A DNA stretch of 64,000 nt from Planctomycetota bacterium (GTDB lineage: Bacteria > Planctomycetota > Phycisphaerae > Tepidisphaerales > Tepidisphaeraceae). A program made the position numbers and the translations under genes. Positions 50,590 to 60,193 of the stretch are shown in pieces. The notes under the pieces are model-generated. The model made no database searches and was not told the DNA's origin. It saw nothing but the letters and a program-made list of their open reading frames with translations. The DNA lies in assembly GCA_023417885.1 (NCBI GenBank), contig JAEZED010000069.1, forward strand, positions 24,420-88,419, written 5' to 3'. Position 1 is the stretch's first letter. Each line of letters opens with the position of its first letter.

Positions 50590-51183
50590 ATGGGAAGAAG
50601 GTCAATCAACCAGTTCACACGCCCGATCCGGTACGCCCTTGCTGTCGCCGCCACGCTGGCGTTCGTACTCGGTTTCCTGGCGCCCGCGGCACAAGCGGGG
50701 CCGGATCGTGCAAGCCGTGCGGAGCTTGCGCGTGTGCGGATCGAGATCGAGCGCGAGTTGCGTGCCCGCCCGGAGTTACATCAGGCCAAGCAGGAGTGGG
50801 TCACCCTCCGGCTCGAATCTCAGCGGCTTCGCCAGCTGGTCGTGCAGCAGCTCAGTGCCGACGGCACGTATCTCGCCATCCGTGCCGACATGTGGCGTGC
50901 GGAGGATGAGCTGGCGGCGCTGGTCGACTACTACAGGAACGGCGTCGTCCCGTCCGAGCCGCTGAACCGGCTGGCGACGGAGATCCTCCAGTATCGCCTC
51001 ATCCTCGGGAAGATGGAGCAGGAGGCGCTGCAACGGAATCACGAGGCCTTGCAGGCTCACGAGGCGTACATGCAGGCCGCCCGCCGCCTCATGAGGTTCG
51101 ATCGCGAGATCGAGGACCTGATCCGAAACGACCCACGATTCCAGGAGGCGCTCAGCCGCCTCAAGGGCCGCAATCGCCGCTGA
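50590..51183 (+). CDS. Secreted coiled-coil hypothetical protein
   Basis: A 197-residue protein with a signal peptide (RYALAVAATLAFVLGFLAPA, cleavage near AQAGP) and a long charged helical body (ASRAELARVRIEIERELRAR, LESQRLRQLVVQQLSADGTY). Probably periplasmic. No family recognised. It precedes the P-type ATPase gene by 260 bases. Confidence 0.65.
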   Translation: MGRRSINQFTRPIRYALAVAATLAFVLGFLAPAAQAGPDRASRAELARVRIEIERELRARPELHQAKQEWVTLRLESQRLRQLVVQQLSADGTYLAIRADMWRAEDELAALVDYYRNGVVPSEPLNRLATEILQYRLILGKMEQEALQRNHEALQAHEAYMQAARRLMRFDREIEDLIRNDPRFQEALSRLKGRNRR

Positions 51184-51445
51184 ATCCCCTCCTCAGCCTG
51201 AGCGACCCGCACATGCCCCGGCATTGAGCGGTTTCGCGTACCGGTAATCGGACCCGCGGATGTCCACGTTCGGCCAGAACTGCAGCAGAATCGCCTGCGT
51301 AACATTGGCGTTGCACCCCGAACCCGCCCGTCGGCCGCACGGTTTGGGGACGCTGCTGACATTCCCTACCATCCAGCCGCTTCGAGCCGCCGCCCCTCCG
51401 GGTGGACACGCGGCCCTCACCGACGAAGCGAGCGATCAGATTCCC
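51184..51445. other. Upstream region of the P-type ATPase
   Basis: 262 bases. A minus-strand reading (51193-51420) ends with a non-random-looking stretch VTQAILLQFWPNVDIRGSDY but has no recognised family. It could be a 5' leader with a regulatory structure; no known riboswitch motif was found. Confidence 0.35.
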
Positions 51446-53458
51446 ATGGCAGAGTCAACCCTCAACGAAGTCGCCCGCGACGATGACGGTCGGGCAGGTG
51501 GACAGATCCTCCTCACGCTCCTCGGCGGCGTCCTGCTGGTCGTTGCCGCCGTGGCGTATGTGGTCTTTCCCGAGGTGGAAAGCGCCGCGGTGGACGGCCC
51601 GGAGACGATCGTCACCAGCCGCAACTTCTACGCCGCCCTCATCGCCATCATCGCCGCCCTCACGCTCGGGGCGCCGCTCGTCTACCGCGCTTTCAAGGAC
51701 CTGTGGCACGGCCGCACGCAGATGAACGCGCTGGCGGCCCTGGCCGTCGTGGCCGCCTTTGCCAACGAGCAGTACCTCACGGCGGGAGCGATCGCCTTCT
51801 TCATGATCCTGTCGAACCTGATCGAGACGCGGACGGCCCTGGGCGCGCGCAAGACGATCGAGCGGCTCCTGCGGCTGACGCCCGCCCGCGCCATTCGCGT
51901 GAATCAGGACGGCTCGGAGGAGGAGATCGCCGCCAAGGACCTGCATCCGGGAGACGTCGTGCGCGTCCGGCCCGGCGACAATCTTCCGGGCGACGGCACC
52001 GTCATCCGCGGATTCTCGACGATCAACCAGGCCAACATCACCGGCGAGTCGATCCCGGTGGACAAGAGCGAAGGAGACGAGGTCTTCGGCGGCACCACCA
52101 ACCTGTCGGGCGCGCTGGATGTTCGCATCACCCACGCCGGGCGCGACACCACCCTCGGCCGCGTGCAGCAGCTCGTCGCCCACGCCGAGCACACCAAGAC
52201 GGCCACGCAGCGCCTGGCAGACAGCTACGCGTCGTACCACACCCCGGTCGTCCTGATGATCGCGGCGATCGTGCTGTTCTTCACGCAGGACATGAGCCGC
52301 GCCATCGCTCTGCTGGTGATCGCCTCGCCCGCGGGCATCATTCTCGCGACGCCGACCGCCATGGTCGCCGCCCTGTCGGCCGCGGCACGGCTGGGCATCC
52401 TGATCAAGAACGTCAGCGTGCTGGAGCGCGCCCGGAACCTGTCCGCCATCGTGCTCGACAAGACGGGCACGCTCACCACCGGCAAGCTCAGCGTCACCCG
52501 GCTGGGGCCGGTCGAAGGAGTCACTCCCGCGCAGCTCCTGACGGCCGCGGTGAGCGTCGAGCAGAATTCCAACCACCCCGCCGCCCGCGCGGTGCAGGAG
52601 GTTGCTTCGCGGGCCCGCGTCGCTGCCGAGATGGTGACCGATTTCGAGGAGGTCAGCGGGCGCGGCGTCGTGGGCCGCTCCGGTTCGGAGCTGATCCACG
52701 TCGGCCGGGAAAACTGGCTCGCCGAGCGCGGGGTTGCTACGACGCTCGCCGCGACCAACCAGGCGCCCGAGGGCTTCTCGCTGCTCTACGTGGCGCGCGG
52801 CGGGCGACTGCTGGGATGGATCGGCCTGGAAGACAAGGTCCGGCCGGACGCGGTCGAGGCGGTGGATGCGCTCAAGGCCCAAGGCGTGCGGCAGGTGGTG
52901 ATGGTCTCCGGTGACCGCTGGAGCGTCGCCAACCGCGTCGCCGCGGAGACGCACTGCACCGACGTGCAGGCTGAGGTGCTGCCGGCCGACAAGCTCAAGG
53001 TCGTCGACGGCCTCAAGGAGAAGGGGCACATCGTGGCGGTCGTCGGCGACGGGGTGAACGACGCCCCGGCGCTGGCGGCGGGCGACCTTTCGGTCGCGAT
53101 GGGCGCCGCCGGCAGCGACGTGGCGATCAGCTCGGCGGAAGTCGCGCTGATGAACAACAAGCTCGACCGCATCCCGTTCCTCCAGCGCCTGGCGAAGAAC
53201 GCCGGCGTCGTGATCGTGCAGGGAATCGGCATCAGCGTCGGCTTCATCGTCACCTTCGGCACGCTCGCCGTGGCAGGCTTCATCAACCCAGTGACGGCGG
53301 CCGTGCTGCACGCCCTCTCGAGCATCGTGGTGGTCTTCAACTCCGCGCGGCTGGTGCGACAGGGCGAGGAGATGGACGCGACGCCCGTCGAGGAGACGCT
53401 GCCGATGCGCGAGACGATCACGCCGGCGCCGGTTCGGCCCGTCGCCGCCGTGGCCTGA
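51446..53458 (+). CDS. P1B-like P-type ATPase lacking the CPC metal motif
   Basis: A 670-residue ion pump, related to heavy-metal P1B ATPases. It has actuator TGES (NITGESIPVD), phosphorylation motif DKTGTLT, the HP dipeptide SNHPAARAV that marks P1B nucleotide domains, and hinge GDGVNDAPALAAGD. However, the transmembrane metal motif CPC is SPA (IASPAGIILATPT, Ser294-Pro295-Ala296), no cytoplasmic HMA domain is present, and the last helices (FINPVTAAVLHALSSIVVVF) lack the Asp or the CopA-type residues. Neither copper nor zinc can be inferred. ATG 51446 is chosen; an upstream extension has no homology. Confidence 0.88.
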   Translation: MAESTLNEVARDDDGRAGGQILLTLLGGVLLVVAAVAYVVFPEVESAAVDGPETIVTSRNFYAALIAIIAALTLGAPLVYRAFKDLWHGRTQMNALAALAVVAAFANEQYLTAGAIAFFMILSNLIETRTALGARKTIERLLRLTPARAIRVNQDGSEEEIAAKDLHPGDVVRVRPGDNLPGDGTVIRGFSTINQANITGESIPVDKSEGDEVFGGTTNLSGALDVRITHAGRDTTLGRVQQLVAHAEHTKTATQRLADSYASYHTPVVLMIAAIVLFFTQDMSRAIALLVIASPAGIILATPTAMVAALSAAARLGILIKNVSVLERARNLSAIVLDKTGTLTTGKLSVTRLGPVEGVTPAQLLTAAVSVEQNSNHPAARAVQEVASRARVAAEMVTDFEEVSGRGVVGRSGSELIHVGRENWLAERGVATTLAATNQAPEGFSLLYVARGGRLLGWIGLEDKVRPDAVEAVDALKAQGVRQVVMVSGDRWSVANRVAAETHCTDVQAEVLPADKLKVVDGLKEKGHIVAVVGDGVNDAPALAAGDLSVAMGAAGSDVAISSAEVALMNNKLDRIPFLQRLAKNAGVVIVQGIGISVGFIVTFGTLAVAGFINPVTAAVLHALSSIVVVFNSARLVRQGEEMDATPVEETLPMRETITPAPVRPVAAVA

Positions 53459-53479
53459 TGACATTCCGAAGACGAATCG

Positions 53480-53512
53480 AGAAAGCCGCAGGCTCCGTGC
53501 CTGCGGCTTTCT
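53480..53512. terminator. Bidirectional terminator
   Basis: A perfect 14-bp stem (53480-53493 with 53499-53512) with 5-base loop TCCGT. It reads AGAAAGCCGCAGGC / GCCTGCGGCTTTCT, giving a T-rich tail on either strand. It lies between the stops of two convergent genes and serves both. Confidence 0.9.
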
Positions 53513-53531
53513 TCGTGCGTGCAGATCTCCG

Positions 53532-54518
53532 TCAGGCCGCTTGACGCGTCTGGAAGAGGGCGACGGCGAGCCCCAGGATCGCGGTGATCAGGAACAGCGT
53601 GTAGAGCGACACGCTCAGGAAGTAGGCGCTGGTCATATTGCGCACCGTGCCGCTGGTAAGGGCGTCGGCCAGCCAGTGGAAGCCCAGGTTCGGCACGGCC
53701 GCGTAGAGCATGTTCCCCCACCAGGTCGAGTTCTCCCCGGCGGCGAGCCGTCCGAGGTAGAAGTCGCTGCTGAGCCCGACGAGGAAGACGACGACGCAGA
53801 TCACCAGGGTCGGCACCTGCCCGAGTCGCGTGCTGCATGCGGTGGCGATGGCGGCGAACAGGAAGACGGCCTGGAGGATCAGGAACTGCGCCATGTACAC
53901 CGGCCAGAGCTGGAAGCCCTCCATGAACGGCGACTGGGGCGTGAAGTCCTTTCGGAAGCAGAGCACGATGAGGTAGGCCACCGGCAGGAGAATCGCGAGC
54001 CAGCGCGCGAAGGCGGCGCCGAAGTGCTGGTGAAACAGGTAGTTCTTGATCACCGCCACTCCCAGCGCAGCCAGAAGCGCCGCCGGTGCGAAAACGAGCA
54101 CGGGCAGGTCCCAGGGCACCGACGCTTCGGAGTAGACCCCCTGCCGCAGCACGAGAAGGAGCAGGAACGCCCAGACCCACCAGACCAGTACCAGGGCGCC
54201 CACGATCCCGAAGTATTTCCCGATGATGAAGACCGGCCTCGGGATCGGCTTGCTGATCACCGTGAGCGCCGTGCGATTCTCGATCTCCCGGCTGATGACG
54301 CCTGAAGCGGTGAAGGCGGCCAGGATGAGTCCGCCGGTCAGGAGGGCCGAAAGCTCCAACTCCAGCGCGAAGATGTTGTCGTTCTCAAAGGTGTAGCCGG
54401 AGAGGTACGGGGCCAGGATGATCAGGAGGCCGACGACCGACAGCCAGACGACGTAGAACGGCTGTCTGATCGACTCGACGAAGGTATTGCGTGTGACGGC
54501 TATGAGTTGGCCGGGCAT
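53532..54518 (-). CDS. ABC-2 type transporter permease
   Basis: A 328-residue membrane protein with about seven hydrophobic segments and the typical ABC-2 start (AVTRNTFVESIRQPFYVVWL) and SREIENRTALTVISKPIPRP segment. Similar permeases in planctomycetes are paired with ABC ATPases; here the nearest ATPase (60194) lies on the other strand 6 kb away, separated by the SPFH genes. Cargo unknown. Confidence 0.82.
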   Translation of the reverse strand: MPGQLIAVTRNTFVESIRQPFYVVWLSVVGLLIILAPYLSGYTFENDNIFALELELSALLTGGLILAAFTASGVISREIENRTALTVISKPIPRPVFIIGKYFGIVGALVLVWWVWAFLLLLVLRQGVYSEASVPWDLPVLVFAPAALLAALGVAVIKNYLFHQHFGAAFARWLAILLPVAYLIVLCFRKDFTPQSPFMEGFQLWPVYMAQFLILQAVFLFAAIATACSTRLGQVPTLVICVVVFLVGLSSDFYLGRLAAGENSTWWGNMLYAAVPNLGFHWLADALTSGTVRNMTSAYFLSVSLYTLFLITAILGLAVALFQTRQAA

Positions 54519-55083
54519 GGGCTCTGTATCGCTTGCGAGGAACTGCTTCTACGCCGCTGGCGCGCGAGCAGTGCGGAGCGAGGCACCGGGGCCTCGGCAG
54601 GGTCTGCGGCACGACTCTTCATGTCGGCAGCGGGAAGATTACGGGCGTCTTCCGAATGGTTGCTTAGGATTTCGCCGCAGCCTACTCTGCGGATGGGAAA
54701 TTTCCCCTTGACGCGGGTTGTCTGCCGGCGGCGGTCGCGTGTTCATGCCGGCAGAACCTCCCGCTGACGGCGGTCGTTCTAGTAGGCAGGGCACTGCCTC
54801 CCGGGCACGTCAGGCAGGCTCCGCAATCGGAACCGGTGCTCCAGGTCGCCAGGAAGCCGCAGGCGGCTTCCACCTCCGGGCCCGGAGGCCCGCACGGATC
54901 GGACCCGGCAGGGACATTCGTTGACGTGGCGGCGTCCCCCCTCCCCGCCGACGGACGCCGGATCAGGATTATCGGTCATAACGCCGGGATCCCACCAGCC
55001 GCTTCAGCGCGGCGGAGCCGTTCGAACCGAGCCATACTCCCTCGGGCAATCCCAGAGATCACGACGAGACCACGGTCGGCTAC
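54519..55083. other. Intergenic region between divergent permease and SPFH genes
   Basis: About 565 bases. It should contain both promoters. Visible features are hairpins GGAAGCCGC-AG-GCGGCTTCC (54852-54871) and CCTCCGGGCCCGGAGG (54873-54888), and a lone TTGACG near 54708. I see no gene. Confidence 0.5.
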
Positions 55084-57324
55084 ATGGCAAAGCAAACCAA
55101 GAGCGGTGCCGGTGCTTCCCGCCCGGAAATGGACCTGAACCAGCAGAAGCGCGCCACCAGTGCGGCCTGGTGGGGCCTGGCGATGCAGCTACTGCTGGCC
55201 CTCGTCGCCATCGTCCTCTGGAACCTCGGCGGCGGACGCACACCGCTGCTCACCGTCTTCACGTTTGCCTTCCTCGGCCTCATCCCCTGGCTGGCCACGC
55301 TGGTCGCCACCGCCTTCCGGCGCGCCAAGACGCTCGAGGACTTCGAGCTCGAGGCTGCCCGACGCACCGGGGACATCGACCGCACGATCTTCGCCAGCGA
55401 GGTCGATGCCCGACCCGCCCTGCGGCGGCTGAACCGGGTCTACAAGTGGGTGCTGCCCGCCGCGGCGGTGCTGCTGGGTGTCCTGCTGGCATGGCGCGGC
55501 TATCACGGCGCGCAGGCGGCGCTGGAGAATCGCGCATACGACCTGACGAGCCAGTACGCCAACGCCCGATACCTCGCGGGGCTGTTCGCCGGCTTCGCGT
55601 TCGTCGGATTCGTGCTCGGTCGATACCTGCTGGGGATGAGCGCGAGCCCCGCGTGGGCGATTCTTCGCGGCGGGGCGACCTATCTCATCGGCACGGTCTA
55701 CATCTTCGCGCTGATGGCGCTGGCCTCCGGCGCCGCGGCGCTGGGGACTGATGCGGTCAACTCGATCGTGCGGTACATCGTTCCGATCTTCGCGCTGCTG
55801 GTCGGCGTCGAGGTCGTGCTGAACGTGGTGCTCGACCTTTACCGGCCCAAGAGCGCCGGCGAGGCGCCGCGCCCAGCGTTCGACTCGCGACTGCTGAGCC
55901 TGCTGGCGAGCCCGGGCGACGTCGTCCAGAGCCTGAACGAGGCGGTGAACTACCAGTTCGGCTTCGAGATCACGCGCAGCTGGTTCTGGCGGCTCCTGTC
56001 GCGCAGCTTCGGCTGGCTCGTGCTGTTCGGCGTGGGCGTGCTGGTGCTGCTTTCGAGCGTGGTGATCGTGGAGCCGCACGAACTGGCGCTGAAGACGAGC
56101 CTGGGCAACCTTCAGCAGGAGCCGCTGGAGCCCGGCGTGCACCTGAAGTGGCCCTGGCCGCTGGCGATGGTGGACAAGTACGAGGTGACGCGCGTGGAGG
56201 AGATGGTGGTCGGCTCACACGACGACTTCCACCCGGAGGCCGCCCTGCTCTGGACGAACCAGCATGCCGGCGCCGAGGAGCTGCTTCTCGTCGCCGGCGG
56301 CACGTCGCGCGGCGGCGTGCGTGACCAGTTCGACCCCGAGGAGCTTCGCAACGTGCCCCGCCTACCGACGGGCCTTCGCTCGGGCGGGGGCGGCGCCGCG
56401 ATGATGTCGGTCGAGGTCCCGGACGCCCCGGTCGATGCCGCCGCCCTGGCGGACGCCCCGTCCGTCGGCCTCGCCGCGGCGGACGTGCTCGTCCAGTGGA
56501 AGATCAACCCCGAGCAGCTGATCCAATATGCGACCAGCGCCGCCAACCCGGAGCAGCGGCTTCGTCAACTGGCCAACGCCGCCGTCACGCGCGAGCTGCT
56601 GAAGCATGACATCGACGCGGTGATCGGCGTGCAGCGCCCGACGATCGGCCGGGCGATCGAGACGCGCCTGAAGGAAGCGGTGGAGCGCGAGCGCCTGGGG
56701 ATCCAGATCCTCTGGGTGGGCCTGGTGAGCGTCCATCCCCCGCAGGCCGTGGCGGAGGAGTTCAACCTCGCCGCCGCCGCGGTGCAGGCGGGGCTCCAGG
56801 TGGTGGAGCAGGGTCGGCAGGAACAGACGCGTCTGCTGACGGAGGCCGCCGGGAGCGTGGCTGCCGCGCAGCGGATCGTCGCGGAACATCGCCGGCTGGA
56901 GTCGCTGCGCCAGCAGCTCCAGCGCATGCGTCAGCAGACCCAGCCGGCGGCGACGCCGGAGCAGGTCGAGGAGCTGGAGGCGCAGGTCGTGGCGCAGCAG
57001 GCGGAGCTGGAGCGGCTGATCCAACAGGCAGGCGGGGCGGCGGCGCGGCAACTGCTTTCCGCCCGGCAGCAGCGCTGGGAAGCGGAGAACGGCGCCCTCG
57101 CGGAGGCGGCGGTGCAGCCCGTGGAGTACGAGGCATATCGACAGGCGCCGCGTTACTACTGGCACCGCCGGTACCTGGAGATCCTGGGCCAGACGATGGC
57201 TGACAAGCGCAAGTACATGCTGCTGAACGACGACGCCAACCCGCTGATCGACCTCGACCTGCGAGCCACGATCGACGCCTTCACGGGCCTGACGGTGCCG
57301 CAGCGCGACATTCCCGAGGAATAA
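55084..57324 (+). CDS. HflK-like SPFH protein with polytopic N-terminal domain
   Basis: A 746-residue SPFH/prohibitin protein. E. coli HflK has one membrane helix; here about seven hydrophobic segments occupy residues 25-345 (e.g. AWWGLAMQLLLALVAIVLW, LLTVFTFAFLGLIPWLATLV, YIVPIFALLVGVEVVLNVVL). The SPFH domain follows (VVIVEPHELALKTSLGNLQ, GVHLKWPWPLAMVDKYEVTR), with an interrupted loop, and a coiled coil (QGRQEQTRLLTEAAGSVAAA, RRLESLRQQLQRMRQQTQ). It probably forms an SPFH assembly with the next two gene products. Confidence 0.82.
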   Translation: MAKQTKSGAGASRPEMDLNQQKRATSAAWWGLAMQLLLALVAIVLWNLGGGRTPLLTVFTFAFLGLIPWLATLVATAFRRAKTLEDFELEAARRTGDIDRTIFASEVDARPALRRLNRVYKWVLPAAAVLLGVLLAWRGYHGAQAALENRAYDLTSQYANARYLAGLFAGFAFVGFVLGRYLLGMSASPAWAILRGGATYLIGTVYIFALMALASGAAALGTDAVNSIVRYIVPIFALLVGVEVVLNVVLDLYRPKSAGEAPRPAFDSRLLSLLASPGDVVQSLNEAVNYQFGFEITRSWFWRLLSRSFGWLVLFGVGVLVLLSSVVIVEPHELALKTSLGNLQQEPLEPGVHLKWPWPLAMVDKYEVTRVEEMVVGSHDDFHPEAALLWTNQHAGAEELLLVAGGTSRGGVRDQFDPEELRNVPRLPTGLRSGGGGAAMMSVEVPDAPVDAAALADAPSVGLAAADVLVQWKINPEQLIQYATSAANPEQRLRQLANAAVTRELLKHDIDAVIGVQRPTIGRAIETRLKEAVERERLGIQILWVGLVSVHPPQAVAEEFNLAAAAVQAGLQVVEQGRQEQTRLLTEAAGSVAAAQRIVAEHRRLESLRQQLQRMRQQTQPAATPEQVEELEAQVVAQQAELERLIQQAGGAAARQLLSARQQRWEAENGALAEAAVQPVEYEAYRQAPRYYWHRRYLEILGQTMADKRKYMLLNDDANPLIDLDLRATIDAFTGLTVPQRDIPEE

Positions 57325-57386
57325 GCGCGCGTGGGGCTTGATCGGGGCGAACCAGAGACGGAATACGCAACAGGACCAGACGGACA

Positions 57387-58397
57387 ATGAAACGAACGGT
57401 CAACCTCATCGTCGCCGGAGCCATCCTGCTGGCCCTGCTGGGCTACATGGTGACCTTCACCGTGCGCTTCAACGAGACCGCCATCGTCACGACTCTGGGC
57501 CGGGTGGGCCCGGGGAGCGTCGTCAACGCGCCTGACCAGACGGGCAGCCCGGGCGACCAGGCGGGCCTCCACTTCAAGTGGCCGTGGCCCATCTCGCGGG
57601 TGGCGCGCAAGTACGACACGCGGCTCCAGGTGTTGGAGAATGTGCTGGAGCAGCAGCAGCTGGCGGACAACCAGACGATCACGGTCAACACCTATGTCGC
57701 CTGGCGCATCAGCGACCCGCTGAAGTTCTACCAGCGCGTGAGCACGACCGCCGAGGCGCGCGAGGCGCTCAACCTGCGCATCCAGGACGCCCGCGGCAGC
57801 TTCGGGAAGTACACGTTCGACCAGCTCACCAGCAGCGATCCGCAGCAGCTTCGGCTGGAGGATCTCGAGCAGGACATCAAGAACCGCGTTCAGGAGGACC
57901 TGGCCTCCATGGACATCGGCATCGTGATCGAGGACGTCGGCATCAACCGGCTGATGCTCCCCGCCCGCGTCAGCGAGGTCGTCGCGGAGCGCATGCGGGC
58001 CGAGCGGGCCCGGCTCGCCGCCTCCTACCGCAGCCGCGGGGACGAGGAGAGCCAGACGCTTCGCGAGGGCGCCCAGACGCAGGCACAGCTCATCGAGACG
58101 TTCGCCGATGCCGCGGCCCGGCAGATCATCGCCGAGGGGCGCCAGCGCGCCGGCGAGATCATGGCCCGCTTCGCCGAGGACGAAGAGTTCGCGATCTACC
58201 TTCAGCAGCTCCAGGCGCTGGAGCAGATCCTCGGTCGCCGGACGACCTTCGTCCTCGACACGAGCATGCCTCCGTTCGACCTGCTGCGCCAGCAGCAGCC
58301 CGAGAGCCTGCCGGTTCCGGGCGCCACCCCGACCGCCGGCACGCAGGACGCCGCCGCCCAGGACCGCGACCAGGCGCAGGCGCTTCCGAACGACTGA
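57387..58397 (+). CDS. HflC-like SPFH protein
   Basis: A 336-residue protein: N-terminal membrane helix (about 7-27), SPFH domain (FNETAIVTTLGRVGPGSVVN, GLHFKWPWPISRVARKYDTR, LQVLENVLEQQQLADNQT) and a coiled coil (RMRAERARLAASYRSRGDEE). The C-terminal 50 residues are Gln/Ala/Pro-rich. It starts 62 bases after the HflK-like gene. HflK and HflC together regulate FtsH in other bacteria; no ftsH is in the window. Confidence 0.87.
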   Translation: MKRTVNLIVAGAILLALLGYMVTFTVRFNETAIVTTLGRVGPGSVVNAPDQTGSPGDQAGLHFKWPWPISRVARKYDTRLQVLENVLEQQQLADNQTITVNTYVAWRISDPLKFYQRVSTTAEAREALNLRIQDARGSFGKYTFDQLTSSDPQQLRLEDLEQDIKNRVQEDLASMDIGIVIEDVGINRLMLPARVSEVVAERMRAERARLAASYRSRGDEESQTLREGAQTQAQLIETFADAAARQIIAEGRQRAGEIMARFAEDEEFAIYLQQLQALEQILGRRTTFVLDTSMPPFDLLRQQQPESLPVPGATPTAGTQDAAAQDRDQAQALPND

Positions 58398-58447
58398 TCC
58401 GCCGCCATGCCCAGCCAGACGCCGCCAACACGCACCGAACCACGACC

Positions 58448-60127
58448 ATGCCGGATCAAACACCAAATCCTGAACCGCTGAGCGAGTTGGAGCCGGTAGC
58501 CCCGGCGCCGATGGACGCACCGGACGACGGCGAGCCGGCGTCGGCCGACCAGTACGACGCAGCCAACGCGTCACTCGCGGGCGCACTGGCGGTGAGCTTT
58601 GCGGTGCTTCGCATCGTGATGGTGCTGCTGATCGTGGTCTTCCTGTTCAGCGGCTTCTTCACGGTCGCCCCCGACGAGGTGGCGGTGCGGACGCGGTTCG
58701 GGAAGATCGTCCCGTCCGACGAGAGCGAAGTGCTGACGGCCGAGGGAGGCCCCTACTTCCGTTGGCCGGCGCCGATCGGGCAGGTTTACCGCATTCCGAC
58801 GACCACGCGCGAACTGGAGTTGTCCGACAGCTTCGTCTTCGCAGCCGCCCGCACGTCGCGGCAGCCGCTGAGCGAGTTGACCGACCCGGGTGGGCTCGAT
58901 CCGGAGCTCGACGGCGCGCTGCTCACCGCCGACAAGGCGATCGTGCACGCCCGGTACCGGGTGTCGTACCGCGTTCAGCCGGCCAACGCGGCCACCTTCG
59001 TGCGCAACGTCGCCAGCGTCGCGCACCTCGATCCGGCCACCAACGATCCGTCGCGCCTCTTCGCCGCCGCCGATCTGCTCGTGGAGAACGCGGTGGAACG
59101 GGCGATCGTCGCGGACGTGGCCGCGACCCCCCTGGACCGATTCCTGCAAGGTGGTCGCGGAACCACTTCGGCCGCAGCGACAACACCTGCCGCAACGCCC
59201 GAGGAGGCCGGCGAGCCATCCAACGAGGCAGACCAGCCCGCCACCGGAGAGGAAACCGATGCCGGGGCAGCTGCGCAACCCGCTGATGCCGAGGCACAGG
59301 AGCCCGCGGGCGAAGACACGGAGCCCCAGGGCGACCAGGCCGACGCGCCGGCCGGTGACGCGCCGGGCACTGAAGAGGATCAAATTCGCGCCGCGGCCCA
59401 ACGGGTGCTGGATGAACTGGGAAGCGGAATCACGATCGAGACCGTCGCCCGGACCGAAGCGGCCGTGATGTCGGCGGTGCGCGGCCAGATGTCCGCGGTG
59501 CAGGTTGAGATCCAGCGTGCCGGGCAGATGCTGAGCGAAGCCGAGACGGAGCGGAACCAGCGGATGATCGGCAGCGCGGGCCCGGCATGGGAGGCCGTGC
59601 TGGCGGTGATCGACGTCTACGAGGAGGCCGGCCGCCTGCGGGAGTCGAGCCCCGAGCTTTACGAGGCGGCCCAGGCGGCGCTGGATGCGACATTTGCCGG
59701 CGAGGAGCTTGGCCCGGTGCTTACGTCGCTTGCCGCCGCCCTGCCGGAGGAGAACCCGCAGCGGGCGAACCTCCAGGAAATGGCTGAGCAGTACGCCAGC
59801 GCCCGGCTCGGCGGCTCGGCGGGCAGCCTGATCGCCAACGCCTCCGCCAGCGCCAGCTCCTACGTGACGCAGCTTGAGTCGGAGGCGGACCAGTTCGAGG
59901 GGCTGCTCGCCACGTACCGCCAGAAGCCGGAATTGGTGCGGAGCAGCCTCTTCGCGAATGCACTGCGGGCGATCTGGAGCGGGGAGGACGTGCAGACGAC
60001 CGTTGTCCTGCCCGGCAGCCAACTTCGCCTGCAGCTCAATCGCGATCCCGAGGTGGCGCTCGAGGAGGAGGCGCGTGCCCGGGAGCAGCGCGGCGAGCGC
60101 GGCCGGGGCGACGCGGGCGGGCGCTAG
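58448..60127 (+). CDS. Third SPFH-like protein with acidic insertion
   Basis: A 559-residue protein. The N-terminus is acidic and proline-rich (about 1-45), followed by a membrane helix (VLRIVMVLLIVVFLFSGFF) and an SPFH-like domain (VAPDEVAVRTRFGKIVPSDE, GPYFRWPAPIGQVYRIPTTT). At about residues 238-310 an Ala/Glu/Pro-rich low-complexity segment interrupts the domain, after which it resumes (ITIETVARTEAAVMSAVRGQ). A long helical C-terminus follows. ATG 58448 begins the protein; the same frame open upstream is antisense-like noise within hflC. Confidence 0.75.
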   Translation: MPDQTPNPEPLSELEPVAPAPMDAPDDGEPASADQYDAANASLAGALAVSFAVLRIVMVLLIVVFLFSGFFTVAPDEVAVRTRFGKIVPSDESEVLTAEGGPYFRWPAPIGQVYRIPTTTRELELSDSFVFAAARTSRQPLSELTDPGGLDPELDGALLTADKAIVHARYRVSYRVQPANAATFVRNVASVAHLDPATNDPSRLFAAADLLVENAVERAIVADVAATPLDRFLQGGRGTTSAAATTPAATPEEAGEPSNEADQPATGEETDAGAAAQPADAEAQEPAGEDTEPQGDQADAPAGDAPGTEEDQIRAAAQRVLDELGSGITIETVARTEAAVMSAVRGQMSAVQVEIQRAGQMLSEAETERNQRMIGSAGPAWEAVLAVIDVYEEAGRLRESSPELYEAAQAALDATFAGEELGPVLTSLAAALPEENPQRANLQEMAEQYASARLGGSAGSLIANASASASSYVTQLESEADQFEGLLATYRQKPELVRSSLFANALRAIWSGEDVQTTVVLPGSQLRLQLNRDPEVALEEEARAREQRGERGRGDAGGR

Positions 60128-60193
60128 CGGCGCGCCAATAATCCCGGTGGCCCGCGACACGTGGCGCCACACTTCCACACACCGATCCACCCC

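Noticed and set aside
51193..51420. A minus-strand peptide upstream of the P-type ATPase
   Set aside because: Its last 40 residues look non-random, but no family was recognised and the start is unclear, so it is not called as a gene.
57578..58447. N-terminal extension of the third SPFH protein frame
   Set aside because: The region is the hflC-like gene read in another frame; the protein begins at 58448.
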